Assembly: GCA_002435325.1 (NCBI GenBank)
Contig: DJMJ01000009.1
Span: 1 to 36,131 of the forward strand
Length of the DNA: 36,131 nt
Direction of reading: 5' to 3'
Source of the DNA: Nitrospira sp. UBA6493
GTDB lineage: Bacteria > Nitrospirota > Nitrospiria > Nitrospirales > Nitrospiraceae
The notes below the pieces were generated by a model. That model was not told the DNA's origin, searched no databases, and worked only from the letters and a program-made list of their open reading frames with translations. Made by a program: the position numbers and the translations under genes. Of the stretch, positions 16,363-24,463 are shown one piece after another; positions within the stretch are counted from its first letter, which is position 1; each line of letters opens with the position of its first letter.

Positions 16363-17283
16363 TTACAGCTTATCCGCTAACACCCTCTTGTAATCGAGCA
16401 AGGTGCGGATACGACCGGCGATTTCTTGATACCGTTGAATGGTTGGATAGGCTTCATCCAGCAATGGTTGCCCTTTGTCGAATGTGCGAGCGAGTTTCCG
16501 GTCGAATGGAACCCTCCCGAGAAGCGGAAGGTCGAGCGCCTCGCACATTGCTTCGGTATTGCCTTCAAACAGCTCGTTGACTTCACCGCAGGACGGACAA
16601 CGGTACTCGCTCATATTTTCGACGATGCCGAGGACCTTGATCCCCATGTCACGGGCATAGGTCACCGATTTCTGCACCACGTCTGACGCCACTTCCGACG
16701 GCGTCGTCACGACGATCGCCCCTGCCAAATCCGGGATAAATCCCGCAATCACTGGCGGCTTATCTGCGGCAGCTCCCGGAGGCAGGTCGGCCAGCAGGTA
16801 ATCCAGCTCGCCCCAGATGACATCGGCGAGAAACTCCCGGATGACGTTCATTTCCATCAGCCCGAGCCAGACCGGACTGACGTCCATCGGGCCCTTCCAC
16901 CGGACCGGCGACGAATCGCCGAGAAAGAAGTCCATCGAGGCAACTTTCAGTCCCAATGGACCAACTGGAGGAATAGCTCCTTGCGGCGTCATGGTCAGGG
17001 ATTGGCCATGCAAACCCAACATGCGCGGGACACAGGGACCGTTTAAATCCACATCGAGCAACCCAACCTTGGCCCCTTGGCGGGCAAAGGCCAGGGCCAG
17101 GTTGACGGTCGTCATGCTCTTGCCGACACCGCCCTTCCCGCTCATCACGGCAATCTTGTACTTTATACCCGCCATGCGGGCATGCACCTGCTTGGTTTGC
17201 TCGGTAATCTGCTGGACGACCTTGGCGTCGTCTGAATATTTGAGCTTGCCGAGGATGGTTTTCAGGTCCTTTTCAGGAGCCAT
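16363..17283 (-). CDS. mrp: Mrp/ApbC/NBP35-type Fe-S cluster carrier ATPase
   Basis: A cytoplasmic P-loop ATPase of the SIMIBI class that carries [4Fe-4S] clusters to apoproteins. The 306-residue protein has the deviant Walker A G-K-G-G-V-G-K-S (49-56), L-L-D-V-D-L-N-G-P (75-83), D-L-P-P-G-A (166-171) and a C-P-S-C motif (C229, C232) that binds the cluster at the dimer interface. The short N-terminal region (1-40) is not a full DUF59/FeS-assembly domain. AAGGA lies upstream of the ATG. It is the first gene of an mrp, zinc-ribbon PCP_red, membrane-protein run. Confidence 0.92.
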   Translation of the reverse strand: MAPEKDLKTILGKLKYSDDAKVVQQITEQTKQVHARMAGIKYKIAVMSGKGGVGKSMTTVNLALAFARQGAKVGLLDVDLNGPCVPRMLGLHGQSLTMTPQGAIPPVGPLGLKVASMDFFLGDSSPVRWKGPMDVSPVWLGLMEMNVIREFLADVIWGELDYLLADLPPGAAADKPPVIAGFIPDLAGAIVVTTPSEVASDVVQKSVTYARDMGIKVLGIVENMSEYRCPSCGEVNELFEGNTEAMCEALDLPLLGRVPFDRKLARTFDKGQPLLDEAYPTIQRYQEIAGRIRTLLDYKRVLADKL

Positions 17284-17322
17284 AATACGTCCTTTTTATG
17301 CGGGCTAAATCGATGAAACGGT

Positions 17323-17352
17323 ACCGTAACACAGCGGTTTCTGGGGAGTCAA
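17323..17352 (-). promoter_or_regulatory. Candidate mrp promoter with palindrome over the -10 box
   Basis: On the minus strand TTGACT (17352-17347, 5 of 6) and a poor -10 TACGGT (17328-17323) are 18 bases apart. A perfect 10-base palindrome ACGGTACCGT (17318-17327) overlaps the -10, which is where an operator would be expected. The -10 is weak, so this is tentative. Confidence 0.3.
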
Positions 17353-17367
17353 ACCTAGCAAAAGAAG

Positions 17368-17388
17368 GGTATCGTTATGGGAACGACC
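17368..17388 (-). terminator. Possible terminator of the sulfate-assimilation operon
   Basis: On the minus strand GGTCGTT-CCCAT-AACG(AT)ACC forms a 7-bp stem with a 2-base bulge, followed by CTTCTTTTG. It lies 30-50 bases after the cysNC stop. The stem is short, so termination here is only plausible. Confidence 0.35.
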
Positions 17389-17417
17389 TCGTGAGTCACT
17401 CCCTTCTCCCTTCCTCT

Positions 17418-19268
17418 TTAAATCGAATACTGGAACGTCGGCTTAGCGCCGATCGCCTGAGCCAGCACACCCCGCCTCTTAAGCTCGTCCATAATTTGTT
17501 TCGTGGCCGCATCAAAGTCGGTCGGACCACTCAAGACGATATCGGTATTCGGAGGCGGCTCTTCGTTCGTTTTGGTCATATGCACGGCAATCACGGGGGC
17601 CGGATGAACCAGCGTCCTGATCGCCTGGGCGGCTTCTTGATAGGCCAATCCGAATGGATTCGTCGTTGACACCACGATCAGCCCTGTGTCGATCAAGAGA
17701 CGGGCGACTTCGCCATAACGCCGAGCCATCTCATCAGTCTGACCCCGCTCTTCCTCTGACAGATCGGCATCCAGTCCGCGCCGCAGATTTTCCCCGTCGA
17801 GTAAGTAGGCATGGCGGCCATCTGCGACCAAGCGAGTTTCCAGTTTTTTGGCGAGGAAGGATTTCCCCGTATGCCGCCCTCCGGTAAAAAGCACGATCGC
17901 AGGTCGATGGCCGTACTGCTGCGCGCGATCTTCCACGCCGACCTCGCCCTTGACCCAGGCAAAGTCTCTACGGCGGGCCTCCTCGCGGAGCGATTCCTGA
18001 TCGTCATGCACCAACTCCGTCACAATGCCGCCACCGGCAATGTCGTACTCATCGACCAGGACAAACCGGCCGGTGGCCTCAAACGAGGCAGACAGATCGA
18101 AGGCAACCGGGGCCTTCGTGCGCAAGGTCAGTTCCGCCACCTGATTCTTATTGACGGTCGCGCTCCCCTGCTGTTGAGCCAGATCCATGGTATCGATAAT
18201 GCGGTGGATAGCGGAGACTTCGCAGTCCACCTCCTTGGTCGCGACGCGCAATTGATACTTCCGGCCCCGTTCCAGCGGCCGCTTCCCCAGCCAAAATAAA
18301 TTCGCGCGGAACGCGGTGGACACCAGCGGCAGTGCCTCCTGATGCGTGGCGACTTCTCCACGTTCCACAAAAATCTGTTCGTCTAGGGTTATGCCGACCG
18401 ATTGACCGGCGTGCGATGCCGTGAGCGGCGGGTCAATATTGAACGCTTCGATTGAGCTGATATTGGCGCGTTTGTTCGAAGGAGAAAACACCACGTGATC
18501 GCCGACCTTCAAGGTACCCGCGGTGATGCGTCCCGTGATGATTCGTCGAGCATCGAATTTATAGACATCTTGGACCGGCAACCGCAGCGGCTGCTCCGAC
18601 CGCGGCGGCTCCTTCTTAAAGAGGCTCAGCGTGTCCAGCACCGTCGGGCCTTTATACCATGGCATCTTGTCGCTGCGATTGGCGATGTTGTCGCCCATTT
18701 TGGCGCTGACCGGGATGATCCGCTCCGGCACCGCCTTGAACTGCCCGAGAAACTCCCGGTACTCTTTTTCGATCCCGTCAAACACATCCTGCCGATACCC
18801 GACAAGATCCATTTTATTGACGACCACGGCAAACTGGCGGACGCCGAGGAGGGACAATAGATAGCCATGCTTCTTGGACTGCTCTTTGACCCCTTCAAGC
18901 GCGTCGATCAGAAGCAGCGCCGCTTCCGCCCGCGCCGCGCCTGAAATCATGTTCTTGAGAAATTCTTTATGGCCCGGCGCATCGATGATGATGTATTGGC
19001 GTCCTCTCCAGATAAAGAACGTGCGCGCCGTATCGATCGTAATGCCCTGCTCCTGCTCTTCGAGGAAGGCATCGAACAAAAAGGCGTACTCAAATTCCTT
19101 GCCTTGCTGGCGGCAGATGGCCTGCACCTTCTCCAATTTGCCGTCCGGCAATGAGCCGGTATCGGCATAGAGCCGGCCCAACAGCGTGGACTTGCCGTGA
19201 TCGACGTGCCCGACAATGACGATGTTCAGATTTTCAGATGGTTTCGAGGGGACATTTTCTACACTCAT
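17418..19268 (-). CDS. cysNC: Sulfate adenylyltransferase GTPase subunit fused to a degenerate APS-kinase domain
   Basis: The N-terminal two-thirds is the CysN GTPase that with CysD makes APS from sulfate and ATP. It has G-H-V-D-H-G-K-S (20-27), D-A-P-G-H (96-100) and N-K-M-D (151-154), followed by the two beta-barrel domains. Residues 455-616 are an APS-kinase fold with Walker A G-G-R-H-T-G-K-S (463-470) and the remnant D-G-E-N-L-R-R-G-L. Several APS-kinase hallmarks are missing. The ENIRR segment reads D-E-M-A-R-R, the F-I-S-P segment reads T-T-N-P, and the basic lid (K-G-L-Y-x-K-A-R in active enzymes) is replaced by a short Pro-rich stretch. APS-kinase activity is therefore doubtful. It starts 2 bases after the cysD stop and ends the operon. 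Confidence 0.9.
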   Translation of the reverse strand: MSVENVPSKPSENLNIVIVGHVDHGKSTLLGRLYADTGSLPDGKLEKVQAICRQQGKEFEYAFLFDAFLEEQEQGITIDTARTFFIWRGRQYIIIDAPGHKEFLKNMISGAARAEAALLLIDALEGVKEQSKKHGYLLSLLGVRQFAVVVNKMDLVGYRQDVFDGIEKEYREFLGQFKAVPERIIPVSAKMGDNIANRSDKMPWYKGPTVLDTLSLFKKEPPRSEQPLRLPVQDVYKFDARRIITGRITAGTLKVGDHVVFSPSNKRANISSIEAFNIDPPLTASHAGQSVGITLDEQIFVERGEVATHQEALPLVSTAFRANLFWLGKRPLERGRKYQLRVATKEVDCEVSAIHRIIDTMDLAQQQGSATVNKNQVAELTLRTKAPVAFDLSASFEATGRFVLVDEYDIAGGGIVTELVHDDQESLREEARRRDFAWVKGEVGVEDRAQQYGHRPAIVLFTGGRHTGKSFLAKKLETRLVADGRHAYLLDGENLRRGLDADLSEEERGQTDEMARRYGEVARLLIDTGLIVVSTTNPFGLAYQEAAQAIRTLVHPAPVIAVHMTKTNEEPPPNTDIVLSGPTDFDAATKQIMDELKRRGVLAQAIGAKPTFQYSI

Positions 19269-19270
19269 GG

Positions 19271-20068
19271 CTACATGTACCCATCCTTCCGGAGTAACTC
19301 CATCCCGCGCCCTTCGTCCTGCGCGCGGCCTGATCGCTCGGCCACCGTCGTGTGGCGCAATTCATCGATAATGTCGTCGACGCTCTTCGCCGTCGATTTG
19401 ATCGGAGTCGTGCAGGGCGCGCAACCGAGGCTGCGATAGCGCGTCCCGTCGCCCTTGTCGAGATACAAGTCGATGAACGGAATGTTCTCGTACTTGATGT
19501 ATTCCCAGATATTAATTTCGGTCCAATCCAACAACGGATGGATGCGGATATGCGTGCCGGGCGGGAACGTGGTTTTATACTGATCCCAGAGTTCCGGCGG
19601 CTGATCACGGAAGTCCCAGTCGCCATGCTTGTCGCGGGGCGAGAAATACCGCTCTTTTGCTCGCGTCCCTTCTTCGTCAGCCCGCACCCCAAGGATGATC
19701 CCGGTATAGCCCTTCTGTTCGATCAGCTGCTTGAGCCCGTTCGTCTTGAGCGCAGTGCAACAGGCCACCCGGCCCATTGTATGGTTCATCCCGGCGGCCA
19801 AGGCTTCCTTGTTTTGCCCGACGACCAGATCGAGCCGCCACTCGCGCGCCAACCGGTCCCGATACTCGATCATGGCGGGAATCTTGTAACTCGTATCGAC
19901 ATGCAGCAAGGGAAACGGCACATGTCCGAAAAACGCTTTGCGCGCGAGCCAGAGTAATACCGTGGAATCCTTGCCCATCGACCAGAGCATCGCGAGATTG
20001 TCGAAATGCTTGTAGGCTTCCCGAAGAATGTAGACGCTTTGATCTTCCAATTGCCGAAGATGTTTCAC
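19271..20068 (-). CDS. cysD: Sulfate adenylyltransferase small subunit
   Basis: The ATP-pyrophosphatase subunit that forms APS with CysN. From GTG 20068 it has 265 residues beginning with the family start K-H-L-R-Q-L-E. The PP-loop S-M-G-K-D-S is at 30-35, and the conserved R-A-K-E-R-Y-F-S-P-R-D-x-H-G-x-W-D segment lies near residue 140. GGAAAGGG is about 10 bases upstream of the GTG. An apparent extension to 20218 runs into the preceding gene in another frame and has no family similarity. It starts 19 bases after the TrpD2-like gene and ends 2 bases before cysNC. Confidence 0.94.
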   Translation of the reverse strand: MKHLRQLEDQSVYILREAYKHFDNLAMLWSMGKDSTVLLWLARKAFFGHVPFPLLHVDTSYKIPAMIEYRDRLAREWRLDLVVGQNKEALAAGMNHTMGRVACCTALKTNGLKQLIEQKGYTGIILGVRADEEGTRAKERYFSPRDKHGDWDFRDQPPELWDQYKTTFPPGTHIRIHPLLDWTEINIWEYIKYENIPFIDLYLDKGDGTRYRSLGCAPCTTPIKSTAKSVDDIIDELRHTTVAERSGRAQDEGRGMELLRKDGYM

Positions 20069-20087
20069 GACTGCCGACCCTTTCCGT

Positions 20088-21140
20088 TTATCCCCGCTTG
20101 CCACAGGCAAGCGGCGCCTGCACCAGCTCATCCAGCTTGCGCGCTGCCGCGCCGCCTTCGAGGGCCGCACGGGCGATCGGCAAACAAGCCGGCAGCGACG
20201 TCCCCTTTCCGGCGGCATAGAGCAACATCGCCGCGTTCATGAGCACCCAATCTTTTTGCCCGCCCGGCACCTGATCCTGGATCAACCGCCGGAGCAAATC
20301 GGCTTCCTTGTCGCGCTGGTCCGGTGGAAATCCCGCCATCTCGCGGGAGGTACAGAGGCCCATGCCGAAATCCTTCGGGGTAATGCCCAGCGGTGTGATG
20401 CGTTCGTCGCGTAATTCCAACACCCTGGTCGCCGCGGCGCCGGACAATTCCGGATCTCCCTCGACCCCGCGAATCACGAATCCGCGTGGACAGGCCAGCA
20501 TGCGGAGCACCTCGGCGGTCTTTTCGAAATGCGGCGGATGGGACAACCCGACCACTTGCGCGGACGCGCGTCCCGGATTGAGCAGCCGCGCGATGGGATG
20601 AAACATATTGCGTACGCCCAATTCCTGGCGCATTTCCAAAAACCGGTAGATCGGCGGATGGTAGAGGCCGATGTCGAGATAGGCGAAGCCTTTCTTCGTC
20701 AATTCCTCTGCCGCCACTCTCGGCTCCAGATCGATGGGAACTCCCATGGCCTTCAACACCCCGGCGCTCCCGGGACGGCCCGGAATGCCATCGTAGCCAT
20801 GCATCAACACCGCCGCCCCGCCGGCCGTTGCGACAATAGCCGCCGCGATGAGCGCATGAAACGTATCCTGTTTGCCGGCATAGGTCGGCACATCCACCAA
20901 CGCCAACGACTTCGGAATCGACAGAGGCGGCACATATTGGCGCGCGGTCGCGGTGAACGCCGCCAGCTCCGTGACCGACTCCATCTTGAACCGCATGGCA
21001 ATCAGAAAGGCCCCGACCTGAGCCGGGGTCACCCCGCCCTCGATGAGGAGCTTCATGGCCTGCTTGGATTCGTCCCACGTCAGATCCTTCGAGACCTTAG
21101 GACCTTGAGCAATTTTTGCGAGATAGTCTTGAATTGGCAT
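20088..21140 (-). CDS. TrpD2/YbiB-like (anthranilate phosphoribosyltransferase-fold) protein in the sulfate operon
   Basis: A 350-residue protein of the nucleoside phosphorylase/TrpD fold (glycosyltransferase family 3). The helical N-terminal domain has the usual L-T-W-D-E-x-x-x-A-M-K-L-L-I-E-G-G-V-T-P-A-Q-like pattern. The two catalytic loops of true TrpD are altered. The PRPP-binding G-T-G-G-D is replaced by P-T-Y-A-G-K-Q-D (85-92), and H-G-N-R is replaced by H-G-Y-D (114-117), so anthranilate phosphoribosyl transfer is unlikely. These changes resemble the TrpD2/YbiB branch, reported to bind nucleic acid. The ATG lies 1 base after the cysH stop and cysD follows 19 bases later, so it is embedded in the sulfur operon. 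Its role there is unknown. An upstream extension to 21290 overlaps cysH and was rejected. Confidence 0.8.
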   Translation of the reverse strand: MPIQDYLAKIAQGPKVSKDLTWDESKQAMKLLIEGGVTPAQVGAFLIAMRFKMESVTELAAFTATARQYVPPLSIPKSLALVDVPTYAGKQDTFHALIAAAIVATAGGAAVLMHGYDGIPGRPGSAGVLKAMGVPIDLEPRVAAEELTKKGFAYLDIGLYHPPIYRFLEMRQELGVRNMFHPIARLLNPGRASAQVVGLSHPPHFEKTAEVLRMLACPRGFVIRGVEGDPELSGAAATRVLELRDERITPLGITPKDFGMGLCTSREMAGFPPDQRDKEADLLRRLIQDQVPGGQKDWVLMNAAMLLYAAGKGTSLPACLPIARAALEGGAAARKLDELVQAPLACGKRG

Positions 21141-21141
21141 A

Positions 21142-21858
21142 TTACGCTTTGTGTAGTCCGCACTCCGTTTTTGTAAAATTCTTCCACCGGCCGGCACGCG
21201 GATCTTCACCCGGCGCCACAGGCGCCGTGCAATACGTACATCCGATGCTGGGATAATTCTGATCGTGCAAGGGATTGTACGGCACTTCATAGACCTTGAT
21301 GTACGTCCAGACTTCGGCCCAGGTCCAGCGAGCCAAGGGATTCACCTTCACCAATTCAAATTTTCCGTCCCACTCAATCATAGACGCATTGGCCCTAGTC
21401 GGAGATTGATCCCGACGGATCCCGGTAATCCAGGCATCGAAGCCTTTGAGCACACGCGTGAGCGGCTCCACTTTCCGCAACTGGCAACAGCGATCCGGAT
21501 CGGTGGACCAGAGCGCCTCGCCGTATTGAGCCGCCTGCTGCTCCGGCGTCAGCAGCGACTTCACCTGAATCACCTGCGCGGGTTTGAGCCCATACCGTTC
21601 AACGATCCGATCCCGCGTCGCATAGGTTTCAGGAAAGAGAAAATCCGTATCCAAGTAGAACAACGGGATCGATGGGTCGATGCGCTGCACCATATCAACC
21701 AGCACCACATCCTCCGCGCCGAAACTGCAGGCCACAACGATCTTCGGCGCAAACCGCTTGACCGCTTCCGCCAACAGGTCTTGCGGCTGCCGGGACTCGA
21801 ACGCGTCGCTCACGCGTTTCAACTCCGCAATCATCTCTGAACTTCCAACCCTACTCAT
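21142..21858 (-). CDS. cysH: Assimilatory adenylyl-sulfate (APS) reductase, Fe-S type
   Basis: It reduces activated sulfate to sulfite with thioredoxin or glutathione as donor. The 238-residue protein has the PP-loop-like S-F-G-A-E-D (45-50), the R-R-D-Q-S-P-T-R motif (148-155) and the catalytic Cys C233 in E-C-G-L-H. Two cysteine pairs, C124-C125 and C207-x2-C210, are the [4Fe-4S] ligands that mark APS reductases and are absent from E. coli-type PAPS reductases. APS is therefore the expected substrate, so PAPS formation would not be needed. It starts 18 bases after the sulfite reductase gene and ends 1 base before the TrpD2-like gene. Confidence 0.93.
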   Translation of the reverse strand: MSRVGSSEMIAELKRVSDAFESRQPQDLLAEAVKRFAPKIVVACSFGAEDVVLVDMVQRIDPSIPLFYLDTDFLFPETYATRDRIVERYGLKPAQVIQVKSLLTPEQQAAQYGEALWSTDPDRCCQLRKVEPLTRVLKGFDAWITGIRRDQSPTRANASMIEWDGKFELVKVNPLARWTWAEVWTYIKVYEVPYNPLHDQNYPSIGCTYCTAPVAPGEDPRAGRWKNFTKTECGLHKA

Positions 21859-21876
21859 CGTGTTCCCGTCACTTCC

Positions 21877-24387
21877 TCAGCCTTCAACCTTTTCGACCAA
21901 AACACGGTAATGGGCGGCCTCCGGCTCCAGCGCTTCTTGGAGCAATACCTTGTGTCCATCGTTCTTCAGACTCATCGGCACGTTCTTAATCGGTTCGCCC
22001 GCATCCAGCCACACTTCCAACTTCTCACCGGCGTCCATCATTTCGAGCTTCAGTTTCGTCTTCACATAGTTCAACGGGCAGGCCACCCCACGGAGGTCAT
22101 AAACCGGCGCTCCGGTAGGCGCGGAAGCCGCGGGAGCGACTGCGGGCTGCACAAGAGGAGCAGCAGCCACAACCGTTTTCTTCAGCAGAACCGGCGCCTC
22201 TGCCACTGGCGCGAGCTTCAGATCTTTCCCCATCTGCTCGGTCGCGGCCCGGCAGGCCTCGACGAATCCCTTGGCAAATTCCATCTTGGCCAGAGCGGAT
22301 TGTGCCGTCGTATCCTTGGGGCCTAAGTCTCCTACCTGTTTCCCGAGGTTTCGATACGTCGCCGGCACTACACCTTTGGCGGCCAGCCGTTGCTCGAACT
22401 CCAGGAAGATTTCCGAATCCGTCGAGGGATCCAGGCCTTCGGTCACCAGCATGGCCTTCGCCGCCGCCAATACCGCCCGATAAGACTTATTGACCGACAC
22501 GGAATATTGATGCTTTTCGACCAGTATTTTGGCCTGATACAGCTCCTGATCCGCTTCGAGGATCCCGTTTTCGATCATTTCCAACGCCCCGCCTGCGCAC
22601 TCGCCAGGGCCTAAATCCTCTAAGATGAATTCCGACTCCCCCTCCCAGTCATAGTAAAAGGTGGGATCGTCTTGAAAGGCCGGGACGATGGTGTAGGGAA
22701 TCAGTTCATCCTTCAGTTTGATCTTCCCCGCTCGCGCAATGAAAGCGGACAGATTTTCGTTCGGAAGCCGGTCACGCCGATACACCGTGACGAGGTGCGA
22801 CAGCGCCGCCGGAACGGCTTTCGCCGGCAGCTTGACGGTCATCTGCCCGATCTTGGGCGTGCCATCGACCTGGCCGCCAAGATGCAATTCATAATGCGGC
22901 GCAACATGGTCGCCCAGCCGTTTCCCGACCCCATGGAGTCCAATGGTCGAGATATGGTGCTGCGCACAGGAATTGTGGCACCCGCTGATTTTAATACTGA
23001 CGTCCGAAAGGTCCTCAGGAACACGACCCGCCGGAAACACTTCGCCCAAGGCCCGCGCGAGGCCTTTGGATGAGGTAATGCCCAAGCCGCAGGTATCGGT
23101 GCCTGGGCAGGCAATGATATCTTCGACGAGCTCGGCCCCAGGGTCGGACAAGCCCTGCGCGGCAAGGTCCGTATGCAGCGATTCGAGCTGCGTCTCGGGA
23201 ATCCACCGGATCACCATATTCTGATTGATCGTGGTGCGGATATTCCCGTTGGCGTAGCGATCGGCGAGGTCCGCGACGCAGAGCATTTGCTCCGACGTCA
23301 AGTCTCCCATAAAGAGCTTGATCGCAGCTGTAACATAACCAAATTGCCGTTGCTTCACCACATTCGTGCGTTTCCACATCTGAAACGGCGTCTCATGCCC
23401 TATGCCATTGGCATGACCATTACCGTTCGCCGTGACAGGCCCGGATCCGTTGCGAGTCGGCATAATCAAGGGAGTGGGCTCGTCGGCATACGAGAGCAGC
23501 TTGATCGGCTCGTGCGACGGCTTCTTATAGCCCATCGATTCATAGGCCGCTTCCCAGCGCCGCTTGAACTCGTCAAAGCCGAGCTTCTCGATCACGAATT
23601 TCATGCGAGCTTTGTTGCGATTCTTCCGGTTCCCCAGCGTGTCGAATACCTTGATGACGGCTTCGATACTTGGGAGCAGTTCTTCCATTGGAGTAAATTC
23701 TCGCAAGACTTGCGCAATCCGCGGAGCAGAGCCCAGTCCGCCGCCCGCCACCATGCGAAAGCCGATCACGCCATCGGCCCGTTTAGCCGCAAGCAATCCC
23801 ACATCGTGAATCGGCGTGAGTGCGCAGTCCTGCTTGCACCCGGACAGCGCAATTTTGAATTTCCGCGGCAGACTCTGATTCAGCGGATTGCGGAGCAGAT
23901 GATAAGCAACGGTTTTGGCATAGGGGGTGACGTCGAACACCTCGCCCTGGCACACTCCGGCCAGATGGCAGGCCGTCACATTCCTCACGGTGTTCGCACA
24001 GGCTTCACGGGTAGTCAGGCCCACTTCAGCCAGACTACGCATGATCGTGGGAACATCCTTCAATTCGACAAAGTGCATCTGAATGTCCTGGCGCGTGGTC
24101 ACATGACCGACACCGGTCGCATAGCGGTCCGCCAGTTCGGCAACCCGCCGCAATTGATTCGCCGAAATTCCACCGAAGGGGATCTTGATCCGGACCATCT
24201 GCACGCCGGGCTGTCGCTGACCGTATATCCCATACTGCAGCCGGAATGGTTTGAAGAGATCGTTAGAAACCTCTCCGGCCAAGGTCTTCATCGCCTCATT
24301 CTCAAAAGTTTCGATTTCTTCGAGAATGGCTGCTGGAATTGGAATGGTGTTAATCTCGGGCACGATCAATTGGTCCTGAGGGCTCAT
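21877..24387 (-). CDS. Sulfite (or nitrite) reductase fused to a helical region and a TusA domain
   Basis: The 836-residue protein combines three parts. Residues 40-570 are a siroheme/[4Fe-4S] sulfite/nitrite reductase with two homologous halves. The canonical cluster motif is C427-x5-C433 and C470-x3-C474, and the first half also has C140-x5-C146 and C184-x3-C188. A Gly/Asn/His-rich linker (312-332) separates the halves. Residues 590-725 are all-helical and resemble a HEPN-type bundle without the RNase motif. Residues 760-836 are a TusA-like sulfur-carrier domain with C770 in A-C-P-L. The context (cysH, cysD, cysNC) favours sulfite as substrate. The start is ATG 24387 (GGGAGC upstream), because the frame upstream to 24516 overlaps the Rrf2 gene. 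Confidence 0.85.
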   Translation of the reverse strand: MSPQDQLIVPEINTIPIPAAILEEIETFENEAMKTLAGEVSNDLFKPFRLQYGIYGQRQPGVQMVRIKIPFGGISANQLRRVAELADRYATGVGHVTTRQDIQMHFVELKDVPTIMRSLAEVGLTTREACANTVRNVTACHLAGVCQGEVFDVTPYAKTVAYHLLRNPLNQSLPRKFKIALSGCKQDCALTPIHDVGLLAAKRADGVIGFRMVAGGGLGSAPRIAQVLREFTPMEELLPSIEAVIKVFDTLGNRKNRNKARMKFVIEKLGFDEFKRRWEAAYESMGYKKPSHEPIKLLSYADEPTPLIMPTRNGSGPVTANGNGHANGIGHETPFQMWKRTNVVKQRQFGYVTAAIKLFMGDLTSEQMLCVADLADRYANGNIRTTINQNMVIRWIPETQLESLHTDLAAQGLSDPGAELVEDIIACPGTDTCGLGITSSKGLARALGEVFPAGRVPEDLSDVSIKISGCHNSCAQHHISTIGLHGVGKRLGDHVAPHYELHLGGQVDGTPKIGQMTVKLPAKAVPAALSHLVTVYRRDRLPNENLSAFIARAGKIKLKDELIPYTIVPAFQDDPTFYYDWEGESEFILEDLGPGECAGGALEMIENGILEADQELYQAKILVEKHQYSVSVNKSYRAVLAAAKAMLVTEGLDPSTDSEIFLEFEQRLAAKGVVPATYRNLGKQVGDLGPKDTTAQSALAKMEFAKGFVEACRAATEQMGKDLKLAPVAEAPVLLKKTVVAAAPLVQPAVAPAASAPTGAPVYDLRGVACPLNYVKTKLKLEMMDAGEKLEVWLDAGEPIKNVPMSLKNDGHKVLLQEALEPEAAHYRVLVEKVEG

Positions 24388-24453
24388 GGCGATGTGCTCC
24401 CTATCTGTGATTGCCCCATTCCCTGCCGGGACAGTGGGCAACTTGTATAGAAT

Positions 24454-24461
24454 TTCTTGAA
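24454..24461 (-). promoter_or_regulatory. TTCTTGAA motif upstream of the sulfite reductase gene
   Basis: TTCTTGAA-AATT (plus-strand reading) lies 67 bases upstream of the reductase ATG, inside an A/T-rich imperfect palindrome (24451-24465). The same TTCTTGAA followed by TATT occurs at the start of the Rrf2 gene (24913-24920). A shared site for the regulator is possible; two copies are weak evidence. Confidence 0.25.
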
Positions 24462-24463
24462 AA

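Noticed and set aside
20088..21140. Calling the gene in the sulfate operon trpD
   Set aside because: The G-T-G-G-D and H-G-N-R catalytic loops are replaced, and no tryptophan gene is nearby.
22220..22620. HEPN toxin or RNase in the sulfite reductase fusion
   Set aside because: No R-x4-6-H active-site motif is present in the helical segment.
23173..24450. 425-codon plus-strand open frame opposite the sulfite reductase
   Set aside because: It mirrors the reductase codons, shows no domain, and continues through the gap without initiation signals.
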